DNA from: Anaeromyxobacter sp. Fw109-5
GTDB taxonomy: Bacteria; Myxococcota; Myxococcia; Myxococcales; Anaeromyxobacteraceae
Direction: 5' to 3'
DNA: 64,000 nucleotides
NCBI RefSeq assembly: GCF_000017505.1
Contig: NC_009675.1
Location: forward strand, 2,852,001-2,916,000
Shown here: piece by piece, positions 24,894 to 33,747 of the stretch
How the letters are laid out: each line of letters begins with the position of its first letter
Position numbering within the stretch: position 1 is the first letter of the stretch
Made by a program: the position numbers and the translations under genes
The notes under the pieces: model-generated
What the model was told of the DNA's origin: nothing
The model's input: the letters and a program-made list of their open reading frames with translations, nothing else
Database searches by the model: none

Positions 24894-25180
24894 CGCGCGG
24901 TGGGAGACGCGCCGCGCGAAAAGGATTCGCCCTCGCCGACACCCCGACAGCGACGCGGGGGAGGCCCCTCTTCCAGGGCTACTGCGACCACCCGCCGCGG
25001 TATCCCGCTCACCCGCGACGCTTCGCCGCGTCGCGCACGCCTGGCCGGCTGGCGACTGCGACGCCACGCCGCAATCCGTCCGGCATTTCTCACCTCCAAT
25101 TACAGGCGTCAATTTGTCGCGCCGCACGCATTTCGCGGGGTTAACGCCGAACGCGGCGAAACGCCATATTCGTCTTTGAT

Positions 25181-25196
25181 TTCGGACGGTTCCGAA
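25181..25196. promoter_or_regulatory. Perfect 16-bp palindrome, possible operator
   Basis: TTCGGACGGTTCCGAA, two 6-base arms around CGGT, 17 bases upstream of the predicted -35 box. It has the form of a dimeric regulator site. The regulator is unknown. Confidence 0.4.
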
Positions 25197-25212
25197 TGTG
25201 CGGTTCGCGAAG

Positions 25213-25243
25213 TTGACTTAACGCCGCACGGCGGAGCTATGGT
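25213..25243 (+). promoter_or_regulatory. Possible promoter of the split-Soret-type cytochrome
   Basis: TTGACT (25213-25218), a long 19-bp spacer, TATGGT (25238-25243). The long spacer would make a weak promoter unless a regulator helps it. Start would be near 25250, leaving a 57-base leader with AGGGAG before the GTG. Confidence 0.4.
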
Positions 25244-25307
25244 CGCGTTCGAGCATCGTTCATTGCTCTTCGTGGCCAATTCTTCGGCATACCCAGGGAG
25301 CCCAATC

Positions 25308-26189
25308 GTGAAGAAGGAACTCACCCGCAGAAACCTGCTCGGCCGCGCGGGCCTCGCCCTCGGCGGCGCCGTTGCGATCGGATCGCTCGCGTGCGGCAGC
25401 GACGACTCGGATCCTCAGCCCCAGCCGCAGCCGCAGGAAGGGCCGCAGGTCGCGGACTTCCCGTACAAGAAGCATCTCGCCGCGGACTTCCGGCTGGACG
25501 TCGCCGCCGTCAAGGAGGCCGCCTACCACGCCTACTACAACGGCGGCTGCTGCCACGCAGCGTACAGCGCGCTGCTCGGAGACCTCCAGCGCGCGGGCGC
25601 GCCGTTCACCCTCCTGCCGCTCGGGTTCGGCAAGTTCGGGGCCGGCGGGATCGCGAGCTACGGCTCGATCTGCGGTGCGGCCCTCGGCGGCGCGCTGATC
25701 ATCAACATGGTCGTCGAGGATCCCGCGGCGCCGGCGCCGGCGGCCCGGAACCCGCTCATCGTCGAGCTCATGCGCTGGTACGAGCGCTATGCGTTTCCCG
25801 AGTTCGTCCCGAACGCGATCGACGCCGCCGAGCAGGGCAAGACGACCATCGCCTTCGACGACACGAACCCGACCCTGAAGGTCGTCCCCGGGTCGCACCT
25901 CTGCCACGCGTCCGTGACCACCTGGTGCGCCGCGAACGGGGTGGCCGCGACGAGCCCGGACAAGCTCGCCCGCTGCGCCCGCCTGAGCGCCGACGTCGCG
26001 GGCAAGACCGCCGAGCTCCTGAACGCGTACCTCGCCGGCGAGACGTTCACCGCGACCCCGCTCGACGACGCGTCGAAGGGGTGCGGGGGCTGCCACTCGA
26101 AGGACTCGGCCGCGGTCGGCCCGAGCGTCGCTTCCGGGATGTCCTGCAACAGCTGCCACCCCGGCCACACGACGTACCCGCACCCGTAG
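25308..26189 (+). CDS. Tat-exported dihaem cytochrome, split-Soret / C_GCAxxG type
   Basis: 293 residues from the GTG at 25308, which has AGGGAG 5-10 bases upstream. The N-terminus VKKELTRRNLLGRAG carries a twin-arginine motif and a lipobox-like LACG at about Cys30. A C_GCAxxG_C_C domain follows (NGGCCHAAYSA, SICGAALGGALI). The C-terminal part has two haem c sites, CGGCH and CNSCH, in the last 35 residues. This is the make-up of split-Soret cytochromes, periplasmic haem proteins of sulfate and metal reducers whose physiological role is open. The periplasmic location is inferred from the signal. Confidence 0.8.
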   Translation: MKKELTRRNLLGRAGLALGGAVAIGSLACGSDDSDPQPQPQPQEGPQVADFPYKKHLAADFRLDVAAVKEAAYHAYYNGGCCHAAYSALLGDLQRAGAPFTLLPLGFGKFGAGGIASYGSICGAALGGALIINMVVEDPAAPAPAARNPLIVELMRWYERYAFPEFVPNAIDAAEQGKTTIAFDDTNPTLKVVPGSHLCHASVTTWCAANGVAATSPDKLARCARLSADVAGKTAELLNAYLAGETFTATPLDDASKGCGGCHSKDSAAVGPSVASGMSCNSCHPGHTTYPHP

Positions 26190-26217
26190 CGAGCGAGCAC
26201 CGGCTCGTCGGCACCAG

Positions 26218-26246
26218 GAGGGCGGCGCCAGGAGCGCCGCCCTCTT
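26218..26246 (+). terminator. Hairpin terminator after the cytochrome gene
   Basis: GAGGGCGGCGC (26218-26228) pairs perfectly with GCGCCGCCCTC (26234-26244) around CAGGA. Only TT follows. It lies between convergent genes and could end transcription from both sides. Confidence 0.6.
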
Positions 26247-26258
26247 CACGTCCAGGTC

Positions 26259-26750
26259 TCAGCGCGCGCCGGCCCGCGCCGGATCAGGGGGAGACGCCAC
26301 CCTCCCCTCCGGACGCCGCCCGAGGATGTCCGCCGCCTCCGCGCGGACCGTCCGGCGCGCCTGGGCGATGGAGGCCATCACGTAGAGCGCCATGCCGGCC
26401 ATCAGCACCACGCCGAGGCCGAAGGTGGCCATGGGCGCCGCGGGGCCGATCGCCACGTACGCCTGCCCGAGCCAGAGCAACGAGGTGAGCACGAACGAGA
26501 ACAGCGCGCCGTAGTTCAGCAGGATCGCGCGCGAGTAGAGCCGGTGGCGGAGCTCCAGCACGCGGACCTGCCTGGCGACCACCGACCGGCGCGCCGGCGC
26601 GTCGTCGTCTCGGAACTCGCGCGCGAGCTCGCGCAGCCGGCCGGACATGCGGGCGATCTGGTTGTCGAGGCCGAGGGCGATGAGCCCGCACGCGGAGACC
26701 ATCACCGCGGGGGTGACCGCGGCGGCGAGGTGTTCGAGGGCGTGTTCCAT
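26259..26750 (-). CDS. DUF2721-family membrane protein
   Basis: 163 residues from the ATG at 26750 (a GTG at 26762 would add four). There are three hydrophobic segments: about 5-30 (AAVTPAVMVSACGLIALGL), 70-92 and 98-122 (MATFGLGVVLMAGMALYVM). Between the first two is a charged cytoplasmic loop NQIARMSGRLRELAREF typical of DUF2721, a small inner-membrane family of unknown function. No clear ribosome site precedes either start. Confidence 0.75.
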   Translation of the reverse strand: MEHALEHLAAAVTPAVMVSACGLIALGLDNQIARMSGRLRELAREFRDDDAPARRSVVARQVRVLELRHRLYSRAILLNYGALFSFVLTSLLWLGQAYVAIGPAAPMATFGLGVVLMAGMALYVMASIAQARRTVRAEAADILGRRPEGRVASPPDPARAGAR

Positions 26751-26826
26751 GGGGCGGTACACATAACCGCGGCGGGGCGCGGCTGCCTGTCGCGGCGGCC
26801 GGGCCGGCGCCCGCCCAGCCCGTCCA

Positions 26827-27474
26827 TCAGCGGCGGCGCGCCTTGGCGGGCGTGCTCTTGCGCGACCCGCGCTTCGCCCGGCTCGCGCGGGGCGGCGGCT
26901 GCTGCGGCGCGGTGGCGGACACGTGCGGCGCCCCGATCAGCCGCACCTTCTCCTGATCGTAGAGCCGGATCGCGTCGCGCAGCACCTGCAGCGCCTCCGA
27001 GCGGCCCTGGGGCTCGGAGACGAGCACCTTCTTGTTCTCGAGCGCCTTGTAGTCCTCGAAGAAGCGCTTCAGCTCGCGCAGCTTGTGGCTCGGGATCTCC
27101 GACACGTCCGTGTAGTCCGCGTAGGTCGGGTCGTCCGCGTGCACCGCGATGAGCTTGTCGTCCTCGCCCTTGTCGTCGCGCATCTTCATGACGCCGATGA
27201 TCTTGGCGCGCATGATGGCGAGCGGGACGATCTCCTCCTGGCAGAGCACGAGCACGTCGAGGGGATCGCCGTCGTCGCAGTAGGTGCGCGGCACGAACCC
27301 GTAGTTCGCCGGATAGTGAACGGCCGAGAAGAGGATCCGGTCCACGATGAGCAGGCCGGACTTCTTGTCGAGCTCGTACTTCACCTTGGAGCCGGTGGCG
27401 ATCTCGATGATCGCCGGGATGGGCTCCTCGATGAAGCGGGGGAGCTCGACGTCGTGCCAGGGATGGTAGGCCAA
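26827..27474 (-). CDS. ppa: Inorganic pyrophosphatase
   Basis: 215 residues, class I soluble pyrophosphatase. The active-site region is [11 protein letters not shown] (metal-binding aspartates, about 66-76), with [11 protein letters not shown] and [13 protein letters not shown] upstream and [11 protein letters not shown] downstream. It hydrolyses pyrophosphate and pulls biosynthetic reactions forward. The last 35 residues form a Lys/Arg/Ser-rich tail ([17 protein letters not shown]) not needed for the fold. The start is a TTG at 27474 with GGAAG upstream; there is no ATG or GTG in a suitable place. Confidence 0.95.
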   Translation of the reverse strand: MAYHPWHDVELPRFIEEPIPAIIEIATGSKVKYELDKKSGLLIVDRILFSAVHYPANYGFVPRTYCDDGDPLDVLVLCQEEIVPLAIMRAKIIGVMKMRDDKGEDDKLIAVHADDPTYADYTDVSEIPSHKLRELKRFFEDYKALENKKVLVSEPQGRSEALQVLRDAIRLYDQEKVRLIGAPHVSATAPQQPPPRASRAKRGSRKSTPAKARRR

Positions 27475-27516
27475 GGGTGCGTCTTCCTTTCGCCGAGACG
27501 ACCCTCGGCGCCGCGC

Positions 27517-28458
27517 TCAGATGCCGCCGCCGTGCGAGTACCGCTGCTCCCGGACCTCGGCCTGGGTGATGCGGCTCCCCGGCGGAACGCCCGTGGTGAG
27601 CCACACGTTGCCGCCGATGGAGGAGCCCTTGCCGATGACGACGCGGCCGAGGATCGTGGCGCCGGCGTATATCACGACGTCGTCCTCGACGATCGGGTGC
27701 CGATCGATCCCCTTGATCGGGTTCCCCTTCTCGTCGAGGGGGAAGCTCTTCGCGCCGAGGGTCACGCCCTGGTACACGCGGACGCGGTCGCCGATCCGCG
27801 ACGTCTCGCCGATCACCACCCCCGTCCCGTGGTCGATGAAGAAGCGCTCGCCGATGGCCGCGCCGGGGTGGATGTCGATCCCGGTGATCGTGTGCGCGTG
27901 CTCGGTGATGATGCGCGGGATGAGCGGGACGCCGAGCACGTGCAGCTCGTGGGCGATGCGCTGGTTCGTGATCGCGAACATCCCCGGGTAGGCGAAGATC
28001 GCCTCGTCGCGCGTCTTCAGGGCGGGATCGCCCTCGTACGCCGCCTCCACGTCGGAGGCCACGAGGCGCCGGATCTCCGGGACCCGGCCGAGGAACGCGC
28101 GGGTCACCGCGCGCGCCGTGTCGGCGCAGTGATCGCAGGTCTCGACGTCGTGCCGGTCGTTGAAGGCCACGCCACGCCGGACCTGCTCCTCGAGGGCCCG
28201 CAGCGCCCGCGCCAGCGTCGCGCCCACGAAGTAGTGCAGGCTCTCGTCGTGCACGTCGCTCGTCCCGAAGTAGCCCGGGAAGAGCACGGCCCGCAGGTCC
28301 TCGACGATCCCGATCACCGCCTCGCGCGAGGGGAGCGTCACCTTGCCGCCGGGCGGGAACGCCGCGTTCAGCGTCGCCTCGCGGCAGAGGGAGTCCACCA
28401 CCGGGGCGAGCGCCACGGTGTCGACCGCCGGCGCCCTCGCTTGTCTCGAATCGCTCAC
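27517..28458 (-). CDS. epsC: Serine O-acetyltransferase
   Basis: 313 residues. The C-terminal left-handed beta-helix has hexapeptide repeats ([56 protein letters not shown]), as in CysE/EpsC-type serine acetyltransferases. The N-terminal helical part is longer than in E. coli CysE and includes [17 protein letters not shown]. It makes O-acetylserine, the substrate of CysK next door. The GTG start overlaps the cysK stop (GTGA), giving tight coupling and matching the CysE-CysK complex. Confidence 0.92.
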   Translation of the reverse strand: MSDSRQARAPAVDTVALAPVVDSLCREATLNAAFPPGGKVTLPSREAVIGIVEDLRAVLFPGYFGTSDVHDESLHYFVGATLARALRALEEQVRRGVAFNDRHDVETCDHCADTARAVTRAFLGRVPEIRRLVASDVEAAYEGDPALKTRDEAIFAYPGMFAITNQRIAHELHVLGVPLIPRIITEHAHTITGIDIHPGAAIGERFFIDHGTGVVIGETSRIGDRVRVYQGVTLGAKSFPLDEKGNPIKGIDRHPIVEDDVVIYAGATILGRVVIGKGSSIGGNVWLTTGVPPGSRITQAEVREQRYSHGGGI

Positions 28459-29384
28459 TTCGCCTCCTCGAACAACCACGTGGAGAGGTACCGCTCCCCC
28501 GTGTCCGGGAGGACGGTGACGATGAGCTTACCCTCGTTCTCGGGCCGGCGGGCGATCTCGCGGGCCGCCCACACCGCCGCGCCGCACGAGATGCCCGCGA
28601 GGATCCCCTCCTCCTTGCAGAGGCGGCGCGCCATCTCGCCCGCGTCCTCGTTCTTCACCGTCACCACCTCGTCGAGGAGCTTGGTGTCGAGCACCTTCGG
28701 GACGAAGCCGGGACCCCAGCCCTGGATCTTGTGCGGCCCCGGCTTCCCGCCCGAGATCACGGGCGAGTCCGCGGGCTCGGCGGCGACGATCCGCAGCGAC
28801 GGCTTGCGGGGCTTCATCACCTGCGCGCAGCCGGTGACGGTCCCCCCGGTCCCCGTGCCGCAGACGAGGATGTCCACCTTGCCGTCCGTGTCCTTCCAGA
28901 TCTCCTCCGCGGTCGTGCGCCGGTGGATGTCCGGGTTGGCGGGGTTGTCGAACTGCTGGAGGATGAGGTAGCGGGGATCCTTGGCGGCCATCTCCTCGGC
29001 GCGCTTGATCGCGCCCTTCATCCCCTCGGATCCCGGCGTGAGCACGAGCTCGGCGCCGAAGACGGCGAGCAGCTTCCGCCGCTCGACGCTCATGGTCTCC
29101 GGCATGGTCAGGACGAGCTTGTAGCCCTTGGCCGCCGCGGCGAAGGCGAGGCCGATCCCGGTGTTGCCGCTCGTCGGCTCGAGGAGGATCGTGTCGGGCT
29201 TGAGCTTCCCGTCGCGCTCGGCCGCCTCGATCATCGAGACGCCGATCCGGTCCTTCACGCTGCCCGCGGGGTTCCACATCTCGAGCTTGGCCGCGACGGT
29301 GGCCTTGGCGCCGTCGAGGACGCGGTTGAGCCGCACGAGCGGCGTGTTGCCGATGAGCTTCGTGATGTCTTCGGCGATGCGCAT
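28455..29384 (-). CDS. cysK: Cysteine synthase A
   Basis: 309 residues, PLP fold-type II. Key motifs: [12 protein letters not shown], the PLP-lysine segment [11 protein letters not shown] (about 36-46), [12 protein letters not shown] and [13 protein letters not shown]. It joins O-acetylserine with sulfide to give cysteine. A GGAGG lies 5 bases before the ATG. The serine acetyltransferase gene overlaps its stop by 4 bases, so the pathway is encoded as a two-gene operon. Confidence 0.95.
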   Translation of the reverse strand: MRIAEDITKLIGNTPLVRLNRVLDGAKATVAAKLEMWNPAGSVKDRIGVSMIEAAERDGKLKPDTILLEPTSGNTGIGLAFAAAAKGYKLVLTMPETMSVERRKLLAVFGAELVLTPGSEGMKGAIKRAEEMAAKDPRYLILQQFDNPANPDIHRRTTAEEIWKDTDGKVDILVCGTGTGGTVTGCAQVMKPRKPSLRIVAAEPADSPVISGGKPGPHKIQGWGPGFVPKVLDTKLLDEVVTVKNEDAGEMARRLCKEEGILAGISCGAAVWAAREIARRPENEGKLIVTVLPDTGERYLSTWLFEEAK

Positions 29385-29471
29385 GAGACCTCCGGGAAAC
29401 GGGACCGAACCCGCCCTGCATAAGGGGCCCCGGCCCGGCTGGCAACGAGCGCCCGCCCGGGGCGCTGGGGG

Positions 29472-31622
29472 TCACTCGACGGGCGCCGGTCCTTCCGCGT
29501 CCTCGTCCTCCGCTGCCAGCGCGGCGTCGATGTCCTCCTCGCTGACCGCCTCGGCGACCGCAGCGGTCTCGATCGGCGGAGCGGCCGCGGCGGACGGCGG
29601 GCCCACGACCGCGGCGCCCTCGGCGCCCTCGCGCCGGGGCGGATGGAAGAACTCGAACACGGCCCGCGCCTGCTTCGGTCCGAAACCGTCCACCTGCGAG
29701 ATCTCGTCGAGCGTCGCCTCCTTCACGCGCCTCAGCGCTCCGAAGTGGCGCAGCAGCGCCCGCTTCCGCCCCTCGCCGATGCCGGAGATCTCCTCGAGCA
29801 CGCTCTGGAAGTTGCGCTCGCGGCGGAGCTTGCGGTGGAAGGTGATGGCGAAGCGGTGCGCCTCGTCGCGCAGGCGGGCGAGGAGGAACAGCTCCGCCGA
29901 GTTCTGCCGCAGCACCACCGGATCCTTGCGGCCGGGCAGGAACACGCGCTCGGGGCTCCGCGCGAGCTCGGAGACGAACCCGTGCTCCTGAGCCTCCGCC
30001 GCGTCCGCCAGCGCCGCCGCGCCGCTCGCGGCTCGCGAGGCGCCGCCACCCCGTCCACGGCGGCCGATGACCCGCGTCGTCCCGAGCGCCGGGGCGTCCA
30101 CGAGCCGGCTCTTGGCGAGCCCCACCAGCTCCACGAACGGCGCGCCCTCGTTCCCGGGCGACGGCTTCGTGGGGACGCCGAGGTCCTTCGCCGCGGCGAG
30201 GGCCGCGTTGAGCTGGCCCTTGCCGCCGTCGATCACGAGCAGGTCCGGGAACGCCCCCTCGCCGAGGGCGCGCCGGAGCCGGCGCGACACGACCTCGTAC
30301 AGCATGGCGAAGTCGTCCTGCCCCGCCACCCCTTTGACCTTGTACCGGCGGTAGCACGCCTTGTCGGGCTCGCCGTCCCTGAACGACACCCCCGAGCCGA
30401 CGGCGAGCGCGCCCTGGAACGTCGAGATGTCGTAGCACTCCATCCAGCGGGGCGGCCGGGCGAGGTGCAGCGCGCGCGTGAGCGCCGCGAGGGCCTGCTC
30501 GCGCCGCTCGTCCTTCTCGTGCCAGCTCCGGAACCCCTGCTCCGCGTTGCGCGCGGCCACCTCGAGCAGGTCCGCCTTGGCGCCCCGCTGCGGCGTGAGG
30601 AGCCGGACGCGGCGGCCGCGCCGCTCGGAGAGGACGTCGGCCAGCGCGTCCACCTCCGCCGGCTCCACCGGGACGAGGATCTCCTCCGGCGCGGCGTTCT
30701 GCTCGTAGTAGAGCGACAGGAACGACGAGAGCGTCTCCTCGTCCGGGAACTCCTGCTCGTGGAAGGGGTAGCTGCGCGAGTCCTGCAGCTTGCCGGCGCG
30801 CATGGCGAGCACCTGCACGACGAGGTCGGGCCCCTCGCGGTAGAGCCCCACCACGTCGCGGTCGGCCCGATCCGCCATGAGGACGCGCTGCTTCTCGAGG
30901 CTCCGCTCCACCGCCTGCAGCTGATCCCGCAGCCGCGCCGCGTCCTCGAAGCGGAGCGCGTCCGCGGCCTCGTCCATGCGGCCGTGGAGCCGCTCCACCA
31001 GCTCCGTCTCCCGCCCCTCGAGGAACTCGATCGCGTCCTCGACCGACTGCCGGTACTCCGCCTCCGGCACGTCGTACACGCACGGCGCCGGGCAGCGCTT
31101 GATCTGGTAGAGGATGCACGGCCGCTTGCGGTGCTCGAACACGTGGTCGGTGCACGTGCGGAGCTGGAAGTGCCGGTTCACCACCCGCAAGGTCTCGCGG
31201 ATGGAGCTCGCCGACGAGTAGGGGCCGAAGTAGCGCGCCCCGGCCCGGCGCGGCTCGCGGGCGCGGCGGACCTCGAGCCGCGGGAACGCGTGGCGCTCGT
31301 CGAGGCGCAGGACGATGAAGTCCTTGTCGTCGCGCAGCCGGATGTTGAAGCGCGGCCGGTGCCGCTTGATGAGCTCGTTCTCGAGGAGGACGGCCTCCTT
31401 CTCCGAGCGCGTCACGATCACCTCGACGTCGCCGAGGAGCTCGTCGAGGAGCGCCACGAAGGCGCGATCGTCGCCGCGCGAGGCGTCGAAGTAGGAGCGG
31501 ACGCGCGAGCGCAGGCTCGACGCCTTGCCGACGTACACCACCGCCCCCCGGCGGTCCTTCATGAGGTAGCAGCCGGGCTCGGCGGGCAGCTCGTCGAGCG
31601 TCTTCCTGAGGTTCGCGTCCAT
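29472..31622 (-). CDS. uvrC: Excinuclease ABC subunit C
   Basis: 716 residues. The N-terminal GIY-YIG nuclease spans about 12-90 ([16 protein letters not shown]), followed by the CX3C region ([16 protein letters not shown]), the UvrB-binding UVR helix (about 205-240), the RNase-H-like C-terminal nuclease ([15 protein letters not shown]) and two HhH motifs ([30 protein letters not shown]). UvrC makes both incisions in nucleotide-excision repair. An Ala-rich loop near residues 520-540 is lineage-specific. The ATG follows TAATTC at 11 bases. Confidence 0.95.
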   Translation of the reverse strand: MDANLRKTLDELPAEPGCYLMKDRRGAVVYVGKASSLRSRVRSYFDASRGDDRAFVALLDELLGDVEVIVTRSEKEAVLLENELIKRHRPRFNIRLRDDKDFIVLRLDERHAFPRLEVRRAREPRRAGARYFGPYSSASSIRETLRVVNRHFQLRTCTDHVFEHRKRPCILYQIKRCPAPCVYDVPEAEYRQSVEDAIEFLEGRETELVERLHGRMDEAADALRFEDAARLRDQLQAVERSLEKQRVLMADRADRDVVGLYREGPDLVVQVLAMRAGKLQDSRSYPFHEQEFPDEETLSSFLSLYYEQNAAPEEILVPVEPAEVDALADVLSERRGRRVRLLTPQRGAKADLLEVAARNAEQGFRSWHEKDERREQALAALTRALHLARPPRWMECYDISTFQGALAVGSGVSFRDGEPDKACYRRYKVKGVAGQDDFAMLYEVVSRRLRRALGEGAFPDLLVIDGGKGQLNAALAAAKDLGVPTKPSPGNEGAPFVELVGLAKSRLVDAPALGTTRVIGRRGRGGGASRAASGAAALADAAEAQEHGFVSELARSPERVFLPGRKDPVVLRQNSAELFLLARLRDEAHRFAITFHRKLRRERNFQSVLEEISGIGEGRKRALLRHFGALRRVKEATLDEISQVDGFGPKQARAVFEFFHPPRREGAEGAAVVGPPSAAAAPPIETAAVAEAVSEEDIDAALAAEDEDAEGPAPVE

Positions 31623-31704
31623 CCGGGAACGAGGAATTACCCGGAAACGGCGCGCGGATCACCTCCCGAGGTCCCCGCGCCGTCGAGCCGCCCCGCCCGC
31701 GCCG

Positions 31705-31728
31705 GGCGCCGCGCTCCCGCGGGGCGCC
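31705..31728 (-). terminator. Hairpin after the 221-residue lipoprotein gene
   Basis: GGCGCCGCG (31705-31713) pairs with CGCGG-GCGCC (31718-31728) around CTCC, with one bulged G. No T tract; a candidate only. Confidence 0.3.
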
Positions 31729-31733
31729 TCGCC

Positions 31734-32399
31734 TCAGGGGACGCAGATCTCGTTCGCGGCCCCGCACCCCGCGCCGAGCCCGGTGCAGACGTCGGTGGAG
31801 AACGCGCAGAAGGGGACGTCGAACGGCCCGCTCACGCTGCCCCCGTCCGTGAAGGTCACGCTCGCGTTGCCCGTGACGCGCTCCGAGAGCCGGTCGATGG
31901 TGATCGAGCCGCCCGTCGGCTCCACCGCGCCGCTCGTGTCGGCGCACGTCGCGTCGGTGCGCGAGACGAGGGCGGTCGCGAAGGTGAGCCGCCCCTGCGC
32001 GTCCGGCACCGGCGTCTCGCGGCTGATGGGGTAGGTCCCAGGCTCCACCGCGCCCGCCGCGCCGCCCAGCACGTTGGCCCGGAGGACGAGCACGCTCACC
32101 GTGGTCGCGTTCGCCTTCCCGCCGCACGCCTGCGTCTGCCGGGCGACGTCGCAGAGCCCGCCGAACGTGCCGAAGCCGACGAGCAGCGCCGACGCGTTCG
32201 CCTCGACGTCGCTCAGCTCCGTCTCGAAGAGGCACGCCTCCTCCGTCAGGCGGAGCGCCGCGCCGTCGCTCGGCTCGAACGGCTGGCCCAGCACGGTCCC
32301 CCTCAAACCCGCGGGCCCGCCGCCGCCGCCGTCGTCGCCCCCGCACGCCCCCAGCACACCCACGAGCACCAGCGCCGCCGCGGCCATCCGCATCGTCAT
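31734..32399 (-). CDS. Cys-rich lipoprotein of unknown function
   Basis: 221 residues. Signal peptide MTMRMAAAALVLVGVLGACG with lipobox Cys19, then a Gly/Asp linker and a beta-rich body. Cysteines recur (EEACLFE, LCDVARQTQACGG, ATCAD, PFCAFSTDVC, LGAGCGAANEIC), which suggests disulfides and an extracytoplasmic fold. No family recognised. A TACCAT box about 22 bases upstream and GGGAGA before the ATG make this start likely. Possibly surface exposed; nothing more can be said. Confidence 0.75.
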   Translation of the reverse strand: MTMRMAAAALVLVGVLGACGGDDGGGGGPAGLRGTVLGQPFEPSDGAALRLTEEACLFETELSDVEANASALLVGFGTFGGLCDVARQTQACGGKANATTVSVLVLRANVLGGAAGAVEPGTYPISRETPVPDAQGRLTFATALVSRTDATCADTSGAVEPTGGSITIDRLSERVTGNASVTFTDGGSVSGPFDVPFCAFSTDVCTGLGAGCGAANEICVP

Positions 32400-32468
32400 T
32401 CTCCCGGCGTGAACTCCCGGGATGGTAGCGGCGCGCGAGGCGCGCGGACGGTCTCGCGCGGGGAGGGA

Positions 32469-32489
32469 CCGCCGAGGAGCGCTCGGCGG
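32469..32489 (-). terminator. Hairpin after the TsdA-like gene
   Basis: CCGCCGAG (32469-32476) pairs perfectly with CTCGGCGG (32482-32489) around GAGCG. There is no T tract. It lies 58 bases beyond the stop of the cytochrome gene. Confidence 0.35.
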
Positions 32490-32546
32490 GAGACGGGGGC
32501 TCGCCCGCCCGCCTCACACACGCCGAGCGCCAGGAGGCCGCGACGG

Positions 32547-33578
32547 CTACGGCTCCGCCCGAGGGACCCGCGCCGCGATCTGCTCGGGCGTGAGCGAGGC
32601 GCCGTAGTGGTACACGATCTCCGGTCCTCCGTAGACCGTCCCGCCGCTGGGCAGGTGCTCCGCCTCGACGAACGCCGCGTGCGGCTGCGCGTTCACGAAC
32701 GCAGCGACGTCGAGCGCGTCCTGGTCCGAGAGCGTCAGCTCCGCTCCGGGGGGCATGTTGAACTGGATCCAGCTGCCCGCCTGGACGTTGTTCGCCATCC
32801 CCGCGCCCTTGTTGTAGGCGCGCGCTCCCCAGACCGGCGGCGACCCTGCGACGCCCTCGCCGTCCTCGGAGTGGCACGCGGCGCAGCGGCCGGCATAGAC
32901 GGCCGCGCCGTTCGACGGGACCGCCTTCCCGGCGAGGGCCATCGCCTTGATGTTGGGGTTGGGGAACGACTGGTTGAGGGTCGAGACGGCACGGTCCGGA
33001 TTGGGCTGGACCGGGAAGCCCTGCGACAGCCAGTTGATGTAGGAGACGATGGCGAGCAGCGCCTCGGAGTTCTCCGGGAGCCGCACGCCGTTCATGCTCC
33101 GCATGAAGCAGCTGTTCACGCGGTCCTGCAGCGTGATGACGCCCCCGTCCCGGTCGTTGAAGGCGGGGAACGACGCGGCGGCCCCGATGAAGGTGGAGGC
33201 GATGGCCTTCTTCTTCCCCGCGTCGAGGTGACAGGAGCTGCAGGTCAGGCCGGAGGCGGGCATGTACGGCGCCGTCAGCGGGTGGGTGTTCGTCTCACGG
33301 AGCAGCCGCTCGCCCAGCTGGATCATGTACGCGAGCTCCTGGCGCGCGCCCGAGCTCCGCGGCAGGACCGTCGGCGCGTCCGGCATCGCCGCGACCTCCG
33401 CCTTGCGCGCGGCGAGGTACTCCGCCTGCGGATCGGCGCTCGGCGGCGGCTCGGCGGAGGGAGGCGGAGGAGGCGGCGAAGGCGGAGGCTCGATCGTGCG
33501 CGTCGAGCTCGCGTCGCTGCATGCTGCGAAGAGGAGGACCGCCACGAGCATGGCGGCGGCACGGATTCGAGGGAACAT
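32547..33578 (-). CDS. Dihaem cytochrome c, TsdA-like (thiosulfate/tetrathionate)
   Basis: 343 residues. A lipoprotein signal (MFPRIRAAAMLVAVLLFAAC) is followed by a Pro/Ser linker. Haem sites are CSSCH (about 112) and CAACH (about 236). Around them are the TsdA motifs: CHLDAGKKK, LQDRVNSCFMRSMNG, YINWLSQGFP, AYNKGAGMANN and QFNMPPGAELTLSDQDALDV. TsdA enzymes interconvert thiosulfate and tetrathionate in the periplasm. Whether the axial cysteine of the catalytic haem is present cannot be judged here. AAAGGAG lies about 9 bases before the ATG. It is divergent from the sensor kinase. Confidence 0.8.
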   Translation of the reverse strand: MFPRIRAAAMLVAVLLFAACSDASSTRTIEPPPSPPPPPPSAEPPPSADPQAEYLAARKAEVAAMPDAPTVLPRSSGARQELAYMIQLGERLLRETNTHPLTAPYMPASGLTCSSCHLDAGKKKAIASTFIGAAASFPAFNDRDGGVITLQDRVNSCFMRSMNGVRLPENSEALLAIVSYINWLSQGFPVQPNPDRAVSTLNQSFPNPNIKAMALAGKAVPSNGAAVYAGRCAACHSEDGEGVAGSPPVWGARAYNKGAGMANNVQAGSWIQFNMPPGAELTLSDQDALDVAAFVNAQPHAAFVEAEHLPSGGTVYGGPEIVYHYGASLTPEQIAARVPRAEP

Positions 33579-33747
33579 GGGCGCGTCTCTCCTTTGCCGG
33601 CGCTCGCCGGGCTGCCCACGCGCTTCTCGCGGGGCGCGAAACGTGCTCTTTCCAGCGGCGTGCCCGGCGAGGTGGCGCGGCAGATCCCCGCGCCCTCGGC
33701 GGTTTTCGCGGAGGGCGCCTGCCTCGGGCCCGGGCGGAGGTTGCAGA

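Larger units (their letters stand above)
24894..25307. other. 414-bp divergent intergenic region
   Basis: The right half (about 25080-25300) is clearly less GC-rich than the surroundings and holds a palindrome (25181-25196), a repeated TTAACGCCG (25141-25149 and 25218-25226) and a possible promoter (25213-25243). The left half, near the FmdB start, shows no recognisable box. An in-frame ATG at 25239 could extend the cytochrome by 23 codons, but it lies inside the predicted -10 box. Confidence 0.6.

Noticed and set aside
25239-25307. Longer start (ATG 25239) for the split-Soret-type cytochrome
   Set aside because: It would put 23 residues before the twin-arginine motif and lies within the predicted -10 box; the GTG at 25308 has AGGGAG.
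28528-32877. Minus-strand open frame of about 1449 codons across cysK, uvrC and the lipoprotein gene
   Set aside because: It overlaps well-supported genes in another frame and is Arg/Gly/Ala-rich without any domain; it is a product of high GC, not a gene.
33579-33747. Sigma54 promoter between TsdA and the sensor kinase
   Set aside because: TTGCA occurs at 33741-33745 but the upstream GG is one base off the required spacing, and the site overlaps the kinase ribosome site.
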